Below, one piece after another: positions 24,286 to 31,849 of a stretch of DNA of 64,000 nt. Source of the DNA: JACVRW01 sp963751105 (lineage in GTDB: Bacteria > Actinomycetota > Thermoleophilia > Solirubrobacterales > Thermoleophilaceae); the NCBI GenBank assembly GCA_963751105.1, contig CAVVTG010000002.1:682001-746000 (forward strand), read 5' to 3'. Made by a program: the position numbers and the translations under genes. Position 1 is the first letter of the stretch, and every line of letters begins with the position of its first letter. The notes under the pieces are model-generated. The model saw nothing but the letters and a program-made list of their open reading frames with translations. It had not been told where the DNA came from and did no database searches.

Positions 24286-25278
24286 ATGAGCCTGGGACGC
24301 GGAGCGTTCATCCTCAGCCTCGACTTCGAGCTGATCTGGGGCACCTTGGACAAACGCGGCCCGGAGGCGTTCCGCCGGGCCTGCGAACGCGAGCGCTCCG
24401 AGGTTTTCGGACCGTTGCTCGGTCTGTTGGAGGAGTACGAGATCCCAGCGACATGGTGCGTCCTGGGTCACGTGATGTTGGATTCATGCGCGCCGGTCAA
24501 CGGCCACAAGCACCCTGAGATCGTCCGCCCGACGCACGCGTGGCAACAGGGGGACTGGTTCACGCACGATCCCTGTAGCGACGAGGACGGCGCTCCCATC
24601 TTCTACGGACGAAGCCTCGTGGAGAGGCTCCTCGAGAGCCGAGTCCCGCAGGAAATCGGCTGCCACAGCTTCTCGCACGCCATCTTTGGCGATCCGGGCT
24701 GTTCGCGCGAGACAGCCGTAAGCGAGGTTCGCGCGTGCATGGAGGCGGCTGGTGAGTTGGGCGTCACGCCCCGCTCGTTCGCGTTCCCCCGCAACCGCGT
24801 CGGTCACCTCGACGTTCTGCGCGAGTTCGGTTTCACGTGCTTCCGAGGAGTGGAACCCACCTGGTACATGGCCGGCGGACGTGCAGAGGGACGACTGAAA
24901 CGGGCGGCACATGCCGCCGACGTGATCGCGGCCCGCCGGCCGCCGGTTGTCCTGCCCGAGCGGACGCAGGGCCTGATCAACATCCCCGCATCGATGATGT
25001 TCTTCCCGGCGCACGGCGTGCGCCGCCACATCCCGGTCTCACGGCGGGTACGCCGAGCCTTGAGAGGGGTCGAGAGCGCAGCGCGCGAGCAGCGCATCAT
25101 GCACCTCTGGTTTCACCCCACCAACCTCGCGGATGAGACCGATGCGATGCTGGCTGGGTTGCGGACCGTGTTCGCCGAGGTGGCACGCCGGCGAGAGCGC
25201 GCGGAGCTGGACGTGCTGCCGATGGGAGAGCTCGCAGCGCGGGAAGCCGCCGGCGAAGCCTCTCAAGCGGCGACCTAG
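24286..25278 (+). CDS. Polysaccharide deacetylase (NodB/CE4-like)
   Basis: The 330-residue protein carries the NodB catalytic pieces: FILSLDFELIWG at about residues 9-20 (catalytic Asp), CHSFSHAIFG at about residues 123-132 (metal-binding His-x3-His) and RSFAFPRNRVGHL at about residues 163-175. No signal peptide is seen, so it may act on cytosolic lipid-linked N-acetyl sugars. The ATG has TAGAGT at 24271-24276, 9 nt upstream, and faces away from the GT4 gene, so both genes share a very short promoter region. Confidence 0.88.
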   Translation: MSLGRGAFILSLDFELIWGTLDKRGPEAFRRACERERSEVFGPLLGLLEEYEIPATWCVLGHVMLDSCAPVNGHKHPEIVRPTHAWQQGDWFTHDPCSDEDGAPIFYGRSLVERLLESRVPQEIGCHSFSHAIFGDPGCSRETAVSEVRACMEAAGELGVTPRSFAFPRNRVGHLDVLREFGFTCFRGVEPTWYMAGGRAEGRLKRAAHAADVIAARRPPVVLPERTQGLINIPASMMFFPAHGVRRHIPVSRRVRRALRGVESAAREQRIMHLWFHPTNLADETDAMLAGLRTVFAEVARRRERAELDVLPMGELAAREAAGEASQAAT

Positions 25279-25288
25279 CCCGGCACCA

Positions 25289-26611
25289 CTAGCACCCCGG
25301 GTTGGCGATCACTGCCTCCTGGTACCCGCCGGGGAAGGAGTTGCCGGACACGCTGACGCCGCAGGAGCTGTCGATGTACGCCATGGGCCCGCCGGTCATG
25401 GGCACCAGGTTGCCGCTGACAGTGAGCCCATCCACGCCGTAGAGGTTCATCGCGCTCGGCGGGCCGGCCGTGTCCGAGCTGTTGCCGCTGATCCTTAGCC
25501 GCTGCGGCCGGTGGGCCCGATTGGTCACTTCGATCTTCATGCGTTGGCCGACGACGCGATTGTTCGTGAACGCGTGGTCAGCGATCGGCGCGTTGCCAAT
25601 CACCGAATAGGCCGCAATCTTGAAGGCCCCGATCGTGTTCGAGTTGAACCAGACTCGAGACGAGCCGTTGCCAGGCCCCTCATTGGGCTCCACGTCGAAG
25701 GCGATATAGCCGATTCGATCCGTGGTGACGCGCGCCACGCGAATGTCGTCGCCCGCAGTGACGGAGACGGCGTTGCGGCCGATCCCCCGGCATGAGCTGT
25801 CATGCACGTCACCCGACGACCGGGAGGCGCCGAACCCGAAGTACACACAATCACCAGCCAGGTCGCTCATCGAGACGTTCTCCACGACGCCGTGCGTGCC
25901 GCGCAGGTCAATTCCGTGCGCATGCTGAAGGCTTGGGGTATGGACACCGCCGTTGGCGTATGACCCGACGATCGTCATGTCGCGGAAGACGACGTTCGAA
26001 TCCCACGCCCGCCACATCGCGCGCTGGTCGGACGGCGGGTTGAGCGACTTGAACGTCGAACCGTTGCCATCAAGTGTGATGGTCCGGCCACGAAGCTCGA
26101 GCGTGCCCTCGATGCGATAGCAGGCGCCCGCGGCGAACACCAGCGTCGCGTTGTTCGGCACCGAGGCGATCCAGGAGCGGATCTCGCTCGTCGCGTCGAC
26201 CGCGCACCGGGACGGCACCGGCCCGGACGGCACCGACCCAGGCACCGTGTGCCGGGTGGGCTTCTCGACCACGATCCGGACCTTGCCTCCCTTCGCCCTG
26301 TTTCGTCCGCTTCGTCCGCGCCGGAGCTTGAGCGTTCCTCGCCGGGCCGCCGCACGCACCCTGCGCAGGCTGAGCTTCTTCTTGCGCAGCTTGCCGCGCC
26401 GCAACCGAAGGGTCGCGGAGGCCTTACGGATCGATTTCGGGTCGACCCCCTCGATCTTGAAGATCAGCGCCTTGCGCGTCTTGGCGACCGGGGAGAAGGT
26501 CTTGACGTCGGCGGACGCGTTGGCGCCCGGCAAGAGCCCGACGAGAACCGCGATGAGCGTGGCGAATGCGACAAGGGTGACGATCGCCCTCCTGGATCCA
26601 AGTCCAAACAA
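25289..26611 (-). CDS. Secreted right-handed parallel beta-helix protein
   Basis: The 440-residue protein has a Sec signal peptide (about residues 1-33) and a very basic region at about residues 60-120 rich in Arg and Lys. A beta-helix from about residue 140 to 435 follows, with repeated strand-turn units such as GRTITLDGNG, NVVFRDMTI and GVVENVSMSDL. The fold is shared by pectate lyases and alginate-modifying enzymes, so a role in binding, cutting or epimerising a polysaccharide is likely. The basic stretch could hold it to an acidic exopolymer. No specific catalytic residues are assigned. Confidence 0.8.
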   Translation of the reverse strand: MFGLGSRRAIVTLVAFATLIAVLVGLLPGANASADVKTFSPVAKTRKALIFKIEGVDPKSIRKASATLRLRRGKLRKKKLSLRRVRAAARRGTLKLRRGRSGRNRAKGGKVRIVVEKPTRHTVPGSVPSGPVPSRCAVDATSEIRSWIASVPNNATLVFAAGACYRIEGTLELRGRTITLDGNGSTFKSLNPPSDQRAMWRAWDSNVVFRDMTIVGSYANGGVHTPSLQHAHGIDLRGTHGVVENVSMSDLAGDCVYFGFGASRSSGDVHDSSCRGIGRNAVSVTAGDDIRVARVTTDRIGYIAFDVEPNEGPGNGSSRVWFNSNTIGAFKIAAYSVIGNAPIADHAFTNNRVVGQRMKIEVTNRAHRPQRLRISGNSSDTAGPPSAMNLYGVDGLTVSGNLVPMTGGPMAYIDSSCGVSVSGNSFPGGYQEAVIANPGC

Positions 26612-26730
26612 CGTCCTTACGGCCTCCTCGTGACAGCTGTTGCGTCCGCTCGCGTCGGGCTTGCCTCCCGACTAGTCCCGCCGGACCTTAGAGCCTACGG
26701 AGCAGCCGCCCCAGCGGCGGGCGGATTGGT

Positions 26731-27270
26731 TCAACCGCGGCGCCACCATAACGCGCCGACCCGAGCGAACGTGATTCCGACCAGGCCCCCAACGGTGCCG
26801 AGGAGGATGTCTTCCGCCGAGTCGGTCGTGCTCGGGATCAGGGACGTGCCAAACAGCCGATCGCCGGCCCACTCGCCGAGCTCCCAGACGAGGGTGAGCA
26901 CGATCACCAGCGAGAGCGCCACGAGCGCCACCGTGAGCCAGCCGCGGATCCGGGGACGCAGCGCCTCGACGAGGGCCCATCCAACGAGCGCACCGCCGAT
27001 CGCGTGCGCGAGTGCACTCGTCGTCTCCGAGCTGGCGGGAGGATCGATCCACACCATCCAGAGGACCACGACGAGCCCAAAGGCGACGGGTAGCAGCACC
27101 CTGCCGGGCACGCCGACGATCCGCCCGGCGACGAGCCCGGCGAGGCACATCGCGCCCATGATCGTCGCGGATCCGCTTCGCTCGGAGACGAACGCGATCG
27201 GGGGCGAAGCCACCAGGTCCAGGGCGAACGGCAAGGTGAGACCGTCGAGTCGAGCGCGCCGCGTGTCCAC
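26731..27270 (-). CDS. Membrane protein, DUF2238/VanZ-like
   Basis: The 179-residue polytopic protein has about five hydrophobic segments. The C-terminal half holds WELGEWAGDRLFGTSLI and TDSAEDILLGTVGG, the conserved Glu/Trp and Asp patterns of the DUF2238 (YjdF-like) and VanZ-like group. The GTG start is preceded by TACGCT at 27277-27282 (minus strand), 6 nt away. It is divergent from the Pro-Glu-Pro repeat gene. The function of this group is not established. Confidence 0.75.
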   Translation of the reverse strand: MDTRRARLDGLTLPFALDLVASPPIAFVSERSGSATIMGAMCLAGLVAGRIVGVPGRVLLPVAFGLVVVLWMVWIDPPASSETTSALAHAIGGALVGWALVEALRPRIRGWLTVALVALSLVIVLTLVWELGEWAGDRLFGTSLIPSTTDSAEDILLGTVGGLVGITFARVGALWWRRG

Positions 27271-27556
27271 GGCCAGAGCGTAGGCGCCTCTCTAAACGGT
27301 GGCTCAAGGCGCAGCTCCGCCCGCGCGACCGCGGGAGCGGCCCGCACGACTCGTCCGCGAAGGCCAAGGACGCCGAGGTCGGAAAATCGGACATTTAGGG
27401 CGCGAAAACTACGCAAGGTGCTAGATAGGTAAGAAGATTGCGCGGGCAGCGTTCAGTTATCTGTGGCGAAGGCCCAGCAATCGGTTGGATTTGCAGGTTC
27501 AGAAAGCTCCGGAAACAGCGAGGAAAATCTCTTCGAGGTCTCTTCGTGAGTTGCGT

Positions 27557-27581
27557 AAAGCGGGGTCGGCCCCTCCGCTTT
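27557..27581 (+). promoter_or_regulatory. Stem-loop in the leader
   Basis: AAAGCGG (27557-27563) pairs with CCGCTTT (27575-27581). Two further G-C pairs inside the stem flank one bulged base. No T-run follows at once, so attenuation or RNA folding is more likely than simple termination. Confidence 0.45.
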
Positions 27582-27603
27582 GTGCGGCGTGGCTGTTACG
27601 AGG

Positions 27604-27619
27604 GTCAGAAGGATCTGAC
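27604..27619 (+). promoter_or_regulatory. Hairpin presenting the ribosome-binding site in its loop
   Basis: GTCAGA (27604-27609) and TCTGAC (27614-27619) form a perfect 6-bp stem closing the loop AGGA. Together with the last stem A the loop makes AAGGA, spaced 7 nt from the TTG at 27621. Folding could modulate initiation of the repeat protein. Confidence 0.45.
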
Positions 27620-27620
27620 G

Positions 27621-29498
27621 TTGGCAATTCGGGACATGGCGGATAGGACCCGCTTGAGCGGAGACAATTCCACGAGCAACAGTGGCACGGGCCTCGACGT
27701 CCGCATGCCGCTGGTCGCCCTGATCGCCGCTGTGGCTTGCTTGCTACTGGCTGCACCCGCGTCGGCGCAGGTTGCCGACCCCACGGACCCGGCCCAAGAG
27801 GCTCTCCCGGTGGCCGAGCCGGCCCCGGAGCCGGTCGTGGAGCCGGTGGCCGAGCCGGCTCCGACGCCTGAGCCGGTCCCGGAGCCGGTTGTGGAGCCGG
27901 TCCCGGAGCCGGTCGTGGAGCCGGTGGCCGAGCCGGCTCCGACGCCTGAGCCGATCCTGGACCCTGTCCCGGAGCCGGTGGCTGAGCCGGCTCCGACGCC
28001 TGAGCCGGCTCCGACGCCTGAGCCTGTCCTTGAGCCGGTCCTGGAGCCTGTCCCAGAGCCGGTGGCCGAGCCGGCCCCGGCTCCGACGCCTGAGCCGGTC
28101 CCGGATCCGGTGGCTGAGCCCGCCCCGGAGCCGGTCGTAGAGCCCGCCCCGGTTCCGACGCCTGAGCCGGTCCCGGAGCCGGTCGTAGAGCCCGCCCCGG
28201 TGCCGACGACTGAGCCGGTCCTGGAGCCCGCCCCGGTTCCGACGCCTGAGCCGGTCCCGGAGCCGGTCCTGGAGCCCGCCCCGGTTCCGACGCCTGAGCC
28301 GGTCCCGGAGCCGGTCCTGGAGCCCGCGCCGGAGCCGGTCGTAGAGCCGGTCCCGGCTCCGACGCCTGAGCCGGTGCCTGAGCCTGTTCCGGCTCCGAGC
28401 CCTGAGCCTGTCCTTGAGCCGGTGCCTGAGCCGGTCCCGGTTCCGGTGCCTGAGCCTGTCCTTGAGCCGGTGCCTGAGCCTGTCCTTGAGCCGGTGCCTG
28501 AGCCTGTCCTGGTTCCGACGCCTGAGCCCGGCCCGGTTCCGACGCCTGAGCCCGGCCCGGCTCCGACGCCTGAGCCTGTCCTTGAGCCGGTGCCTGAGCC
28601 TGTCCTGGAGCCGACGCCTGAGCCCGGCCCGGTACCGACGCCTGAGCCCGGCCCGGTTCCGACGCCCGAGCCTGCGCCGGTTCCGACGCCTGAGCCTGTC
28701 CTGGAGCCGGTCCCCGAGCCTGCCCCGGCTCCGACGCCTGGGCCCGCCCCGGTTCCGACGCCTGAGCCTTCCCCGGAGCCGGTCGCGGAGCCCGCACCCG
28801 CACCGGTCGCGGAGCCCACGCCCGAGCCCGCACCGGCACCCCGCGCCGAGCCCGCCCCGGCAGCGACGCCTGAGCCCAGGCCCGTGCCGGTCGCTGAGCC
28901 CGCCCCGGAGCCAGCTCTCGAATCCCCAGCTGGGCTGCCCTCCGCACCGGCCTCGACGGCGGGCTCGACAACGGAGACCGCGTCGGGTCCAGCCTCGGAG
29001 CCGACGCCTGAGCCGGCCCTTGAGCCCGCACCGGGACCGGCTCTGGAGCCGACGCTCGTGCCTACGTCGGGGCTGAGCACGCCTGCCGGCGAGGATCCTG
29101 AGCGGGTTGCGGGTACGCCGGCCGGTCCGGAAACGCCGGCGGAGGCGGCCTTGCGTGAGGTGCTCAGCCTGATGGACACGCCGCTTGGGGCGACGGCCGT
29201 GATGTCCATCTTGACGGCGGACGGCCGGGGGCCGGCCTCTGCCGTGTCGACTTCGCGGCCGGATGGCGAGCCGGTTCCTGATGATTTTTCCCCGGCTCCG
29301 CCTCCGGAGCCGCTACCGCTGTCAGGGGGCGCGGCGTCCGGGGCAGCGGGAGCCGCCTCGTCGGGCGGCGGGTCCGGTCTCTATGCGCTTTTGTTCGTCG
29401 CCGCGGCGGTCGCCGCTGGACTCTGGAGCCGGTTGCAACTGGTTCCGGTGCGCGCTCGCTCGGTGGCGATCGTCGCTCTGAACGAACGACCCGGCTGA
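27621..29498 (+). CDS. Pro-Glu-Pro repeat surface protein with C-terminal membrane anchor
   Basis: From the TTG at 27621 the product has 625 residues; the ATGs at 27636 and 27705 are alternatives. A signal peptide ends near residue 49 (APASA). Residues about 60-440 are a low-complexity array of EPVPEP, PAPTPEP and PEPGP units that should form a stiff polyproline-type rod. A Gly/Ala/Ser-rich region follows, with one membrane helix at about residues 586-602 and a basic tail. There is no LPXTG motif. Anchored at its C-terminus, it would project from the membrane through the wall. It is followed by the peptidoglycan-binding and sugar transferase genes. Confidence 0.8.
   Translation: MAIRDMADRTRLSGDNSTSNSGTGLDVRMPLVALIAAVACLLLAAPASAQVADPTDPAQEALPVAEPAPEPVVEPVAEPAPTPEPVPEPVVEPVPEPVVEPVAEPAPTPEPILDPVPEPVAEPAPTPEPAPTPEPVLEPVLEPVPEPVAEPAPAPTPEPVPDPVAEPAPEPVVEPAPVPTPEPVPEPVVEPAPVPTTEPVLEPAPVPTPEPVPEPVLEPAPVPTPEPVPEPVLEPAPEPVVEPVPAPTPEPVPEPVPAPSPEPVLEPVPEPVPVPVPEPVLEPVPEPVLEPVPEPVLVPTPEPGPVPTPEPGPAPTPEPVLEPVPEPVLEPTPEPGPVPTPEPGPVPTPEPAPVPTPEPVLEPVPEPAPAPTPGPAPVPTPEPSPEPVAEPAPAPVAEPTPEPAPAPRAEPAPAATPEPRPVPVAEPAPEPALESPAGLPSAPASTAGSTTETASGPASEPTPEPALEPAPGPALEPTLVPTSGLSTPAGEDPERVAGTPAGPETPAEAALREVLSLMDTPLGATAVMSILTADGRGPASAVSTSRPDGEPVPDDFSPAPPPEPLPLSGGAASGAAGAASSGGGSGLYALLFVAAAVAAGLWSRLQLVPVRARSVAIVALNERPG
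27808..28930 (+). repeat. Pro-Glu-Pro coding repeat array
   Basis: This is about 1.1 kb of degenerate tandem repeats of 6, 12, 18, 24 and 48 nt built on GAGCC(G/T)GTCC-type units. Two exact 48-nt units lie in tandem at 28217-28264 and 28265-28312, and a third copy begins at 28313. Because unit lengths are multiples of 3, gains and losses keep the frame. The array also leaves long open frames on other strands, which are not genes. Confidence 0.9.
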
Positions 29499-29572
29499 CG
29501 CCTTTCTAGGCCAGTCAGTCCGACCTGTGCGCCGTATACGCGCGGGTGCATCGTTCGATTCGGGAGTAGGGC

Positions 29573-30898
29573 ATGAACAGGAAACATTGTGTGGAGGTCA
29601 CGCAGGCGGCGGCGGTGAGCGTCATGGCTTGCCTTGCGCTGCTCTGCATGCCGACCATGAGCAGTGCGGCCGCCCCTAGCGATTCCCGCGCCGAAGCCGC
29701 TGACCGTTCGAGCGCACAGCTCGCTAGCGGGTTCGGCTACGGACAGCCGGGAGGCTCGCCGCGGGTGCGGGCGCTGCAGCGCAAGTTGCGGGCCGAAGGT
29801 CACGAGCCGGGACCGGTTGATGGCCTGTACGGCCCGCTGACGGAGGCGGCCGTTGAACGCGTCCAGCGCGACAGCGGGGTGTCGGTCGACGGAATCGTCG
29901 GACCGCAGACCCGTCGTGTGCTGAACGCCGAAGCGCCGCCGCTCGCCCCGGGAGCGGGATACGGACAGCCCGGCGGCTCGCCGCAGGTACGTGACGTCCA
30001 ACGACGACTGCGTGCCCTCGGCCAGCGACCGGGCCCGATTGACGGCCGGTCCGGCCCCCGTACGCAGGCTGCGATCGAGCGCTTCCAGCGCACAGCCGGA
30101 ATACACCCCAGTGGCGAGCTGTCGCTGGCGACGGCCGCGGCCCTTGCGCGTACCGGCCCCGACAAGCCGAGCCAGCAGGCCCAAAGTCCGGCGAGTCCGG
30201 CGGCGGATTCCGGCGCGAATGACCGAGCGGGTCGAACGGACGGCGGCAGGCCGACCGTTGTATCCGAGGAGAGCCCAACCACGACGGCTGGCGACAGTCG
30301 CATCGACGAGAAGGATGGATCGGATTTGACTGCTGCCGTGCTGTTGGTGGTAATGCTGCTCGCGGCGGGCGCCGTTGGGGTTCTGATCGCGGGCCGGCTC
30401 ATGGCAATGCGTCGCAGGCCGGGCCCAAGCGGCGCGGCAGGCCACCCACTGACGCCAATTCCCATCCCGACCGGCAGCCGGCATGCGGCCAAGGCAACCG
30501 CCGGCCAGGGCGACGGGGTCGATGCGCTCGGCTACGTGAGCGCCTGTGAGCCCGAAGCCGCAGACGGACCGGGGCTCCGCGACCAAATGGCCACCATCTA
30601 CACGGCCTGCAGTCAGCGTGGCCTGGTTCTGGACGAAGTCATCACCGATGTCGCACAGGTCGAGGACACCCGGCCAGGGCGTCGTGGCTTGCAGTCCGCC
30701 CTTCAGCGACTCGCGGCCGGGGAGGCCTCATGCCTGGTGGTGGCGGAACTGGGGCAGCTGAGCCACTCGGCCCCCGAGGTCGAGCACATCGTCGACTGGC
30801 TTCGGCGGCAAGACACGCGCGTCGTGGCAGTCGACGACGGTCTCGACACCGGCACGAGCACCGGCAGCGAGGCCGCTGACATGAGGTCCACGGCATGA
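29573..30898 (+). CDS. Peptidoglycan-binding membrane protein with degenerate serine-recombinase domain
   Basis: The 441-residue protein has a signal peptide (about residues 1-33), two PG_binding_1 domains each opening with GYGQPGGSP (about residues 55-118 and 128-190), a disordered linker, a membrane helix (about residues 252-277) and a cytoplasmic domain at about residues 317-428. That last domain follows the serine resolvase fold: GYVSACEP, then RPGRRGLQSALQRL, LVVAELGQLSHS and VVAVDDGLDT. Residues needed for DNA cleavage are lost. The Arg of YxRxS is missing, and Asp/Arg/Arg of LDRLGR are Gly/Gln/His. A non-catalytic sensing or scaffold role linked to the wall is inferred. GGAG precedes the ATG, and the stop overlaps the sugar transferase start (ATGA). 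Confidence 0.8.
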   Translation: MNRKHCVEVTQAAAVSVMACLALLCMPTMSSAAAPSDSRAEAADRSSAQLASGFGYGQPGGSPRVRALQRKLRAEGHEPGPVDGLYGPLTEAAVERVQRDSGVSVDGIVGPQTRRVLNAEAPPLAPGAGYGQPGGSPQVRDVQRRLRALGQRPGPIDGRSGPRTQAAIERFQRTAGIHPSGELSLATAAALARTGPDKPSQQAQSPASPAADSGANDRAGRTDGGRPTVVSEESPTTTAGDSRIDEKDGSDLTAAVLLVVMLLAAGAVGVLIAGRLMAMRRRPGPSGAAGHPLTPIPIPTGSRHAAKATAGQGDGVDALGYVSACEPEAADGPGLRDQMATIYTACSQRGLVLDEVITDVAQVEDTRPGRRGLQSALQRLAAGEASCLVVAELGQLSHSAPEVEHIVDWLRRQDTRVVAVDDGLDTGTSTGSEAADMRSTA

Positions 30899-31812
30899 AG
30901 CAGGGGATCGAAGCCAACTCGACAAACGGAGGGGGCCCACCGGCCGGCACCAGCCTCGCCGAACCGTCGACGCCACCGCCGGAGCGGTCCGAGACGAAGC
31001 GACATGCCCTGATCTCGGTCGGCGGCGCCGAGGAGATGCGGGGGGGCGAGATGGGCCCACGCGGACGGGTTCGGGAAGGCGCCCAGTTCTCGCCTGCCGT
31101 CAAGCGCTTGATCGACATCGTCGTCGCTGCGGTGATCCTGCTGCTTTCGGCCCCGCTCCTGGGACTGGTGGCGCTCGCCATCGTGCTCGAGTCGCCCGGC
31201 GGCCTGTTCTATCGGGCGGAGCGCGTCGGATTCCGCGGGAAGACGCTGTGGATGCTCAAGTTCCGCAAGATGCACCGGGACGCTGTGGGTCGCCCGCTGA
31301 CGGCTCACGGCGACAGGCGCCTGACGCGAGTCGGCGCCGTGCTCACCCGGACGCGGCTGGATGAGCTGCCGCAGTTCTGGCACGTCCTCCGCGGGGAGAT
31401 GAGCATAATCGGGCCTCGTCCGGAGGACCCCTTCTTCGTGCGCTGCCGCCCGGACGACTTCGCGGAGATCCTGAAGGTGCGGCCGGGCATCTCCGGTTTC
31501 TCGCAGCTCGCTTTCGCCGATGAGCCTCGCATCCTGAGCCGAGACGATCCGGTCGGGGACTACATTCAGCGCATCCTTCCGCAGAAGTGCGGGCTGGACC
31601 GCCTGTACGTCAGCCAAGCGACGCTGAGAATGGACGCGCGAATCGCCTTGTGGACCGTGGTCGCCGTGCTGCTGCGCCGACCGGTGGCCGTGCACCGCGG
31701 CGGGGGCGCCATGTCGGTGCGTAGGAGACATCCGGAGCACTCGCGGGTCTGGGCGGACCTGGGCGAGCGCCGGGACGTTGTGGCCGACATGGTCCGTCAA
31801 GGGCAGCAGTGA
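30895..31812 (+). CDS. Polyprenyl-phosphate sugar-phosphate transferase (initiating)
   Basis: The 305-residue protein has a disordered N-terminus of about 65 residues, one hydrophobic re-entrant helix (about residues 73-97) and the bacterial sugar transferase core. Core motifs are KRLIDIVVA, FRKMHRDAVG, LTRTRLDELPQFWHVL and GEMSIIGPRPEDP. Enzymes of this type (WcaJ/WbaP class) move a sugar phosphate from a UDP-sugar to undecaprenyl phosphate, the first step of repeat-unit synthesis. The large upstream membrane module of WcaJ is absent. The ATGA overlap with the peptidoglycan-binding gene suggests coupling of initiation to that protein. Confidence 0.9.
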   Translation: MKQGIEANSTNGGGPPAGTSLAEPSTPPPERSETKRHALISVGGAEEMRGGEMGPRGRVREGAQFSPAVKRLIDIVVAAVILLLSAPLLGLVALAIVLESPGGLFYRAERVGFRGKTLWMLKFRKMHRDAVGRPLTAHGDRRLTRVGAVLTRTRLDELPQFWHVLRGEMSIIGPRPEDPFFVRCRPDDFAEILKVRPGISGFSQLAFADEPRILSRDDPVGDYIQRILPQKCGLDRLYVSQATLRMDARIALWTVVAVLLRRPVAVHRGGGAMSVRRRHPEHSRVWADLGERRDVVADMVRQGQQ

Positions 31813-31849
31813 TCGGTGCGGCCGGCGGGCGAGTCGCTCACCCCACCCA

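Larger units (their letters stand above)
27283..27620 (+). promoter_or_regulatory. Long leader region before the Pro-Glu-Pro repeat gene
   Basis: This 338-base stretch is less GC-rich than its surroundings. It contains runs such as GAAAAT and GGTAAGAAGATT and at least two strong hairpins near its 3' end (27557-27581 and 27604-27619). I see no supported gene in it. A structured 5' leader with regulatory function is plausible. I looked for the conserved parts of the class I c-di-GMP riboswitch and did not find them. Confidence 0.4.

Noticed and set aside
27283..27620. Class I c-di-GMP riboswitch upstream of the repeat gene, suggested by the nearby GGDEF gene
   Set aside because: The conserved internal pieces and tetraloop arrangement could not be found by eye. 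A covariance-model search would be decisive.
27499..29209. Two open frames of more than 500 codons on the minus strand opposite the Pro-Glu-Pro gene
   Set aside because: They are Gly/Ser/Thr or Ala/Gln/Pro low-complexity mirrors of the coding repeat. The plus frame has a signal peptide, a membrane anchor and a spaced ribosome-binding site, and the minus frames have none.
29573..30898. Active site-specific recombinase or mobile-element gene
   Set aside because: Only the fold is kept; catalytic Arg residues are missing, there is no DNA-binding C-terminal domain, and the protein is membrane-anchored with wall-binding domains.
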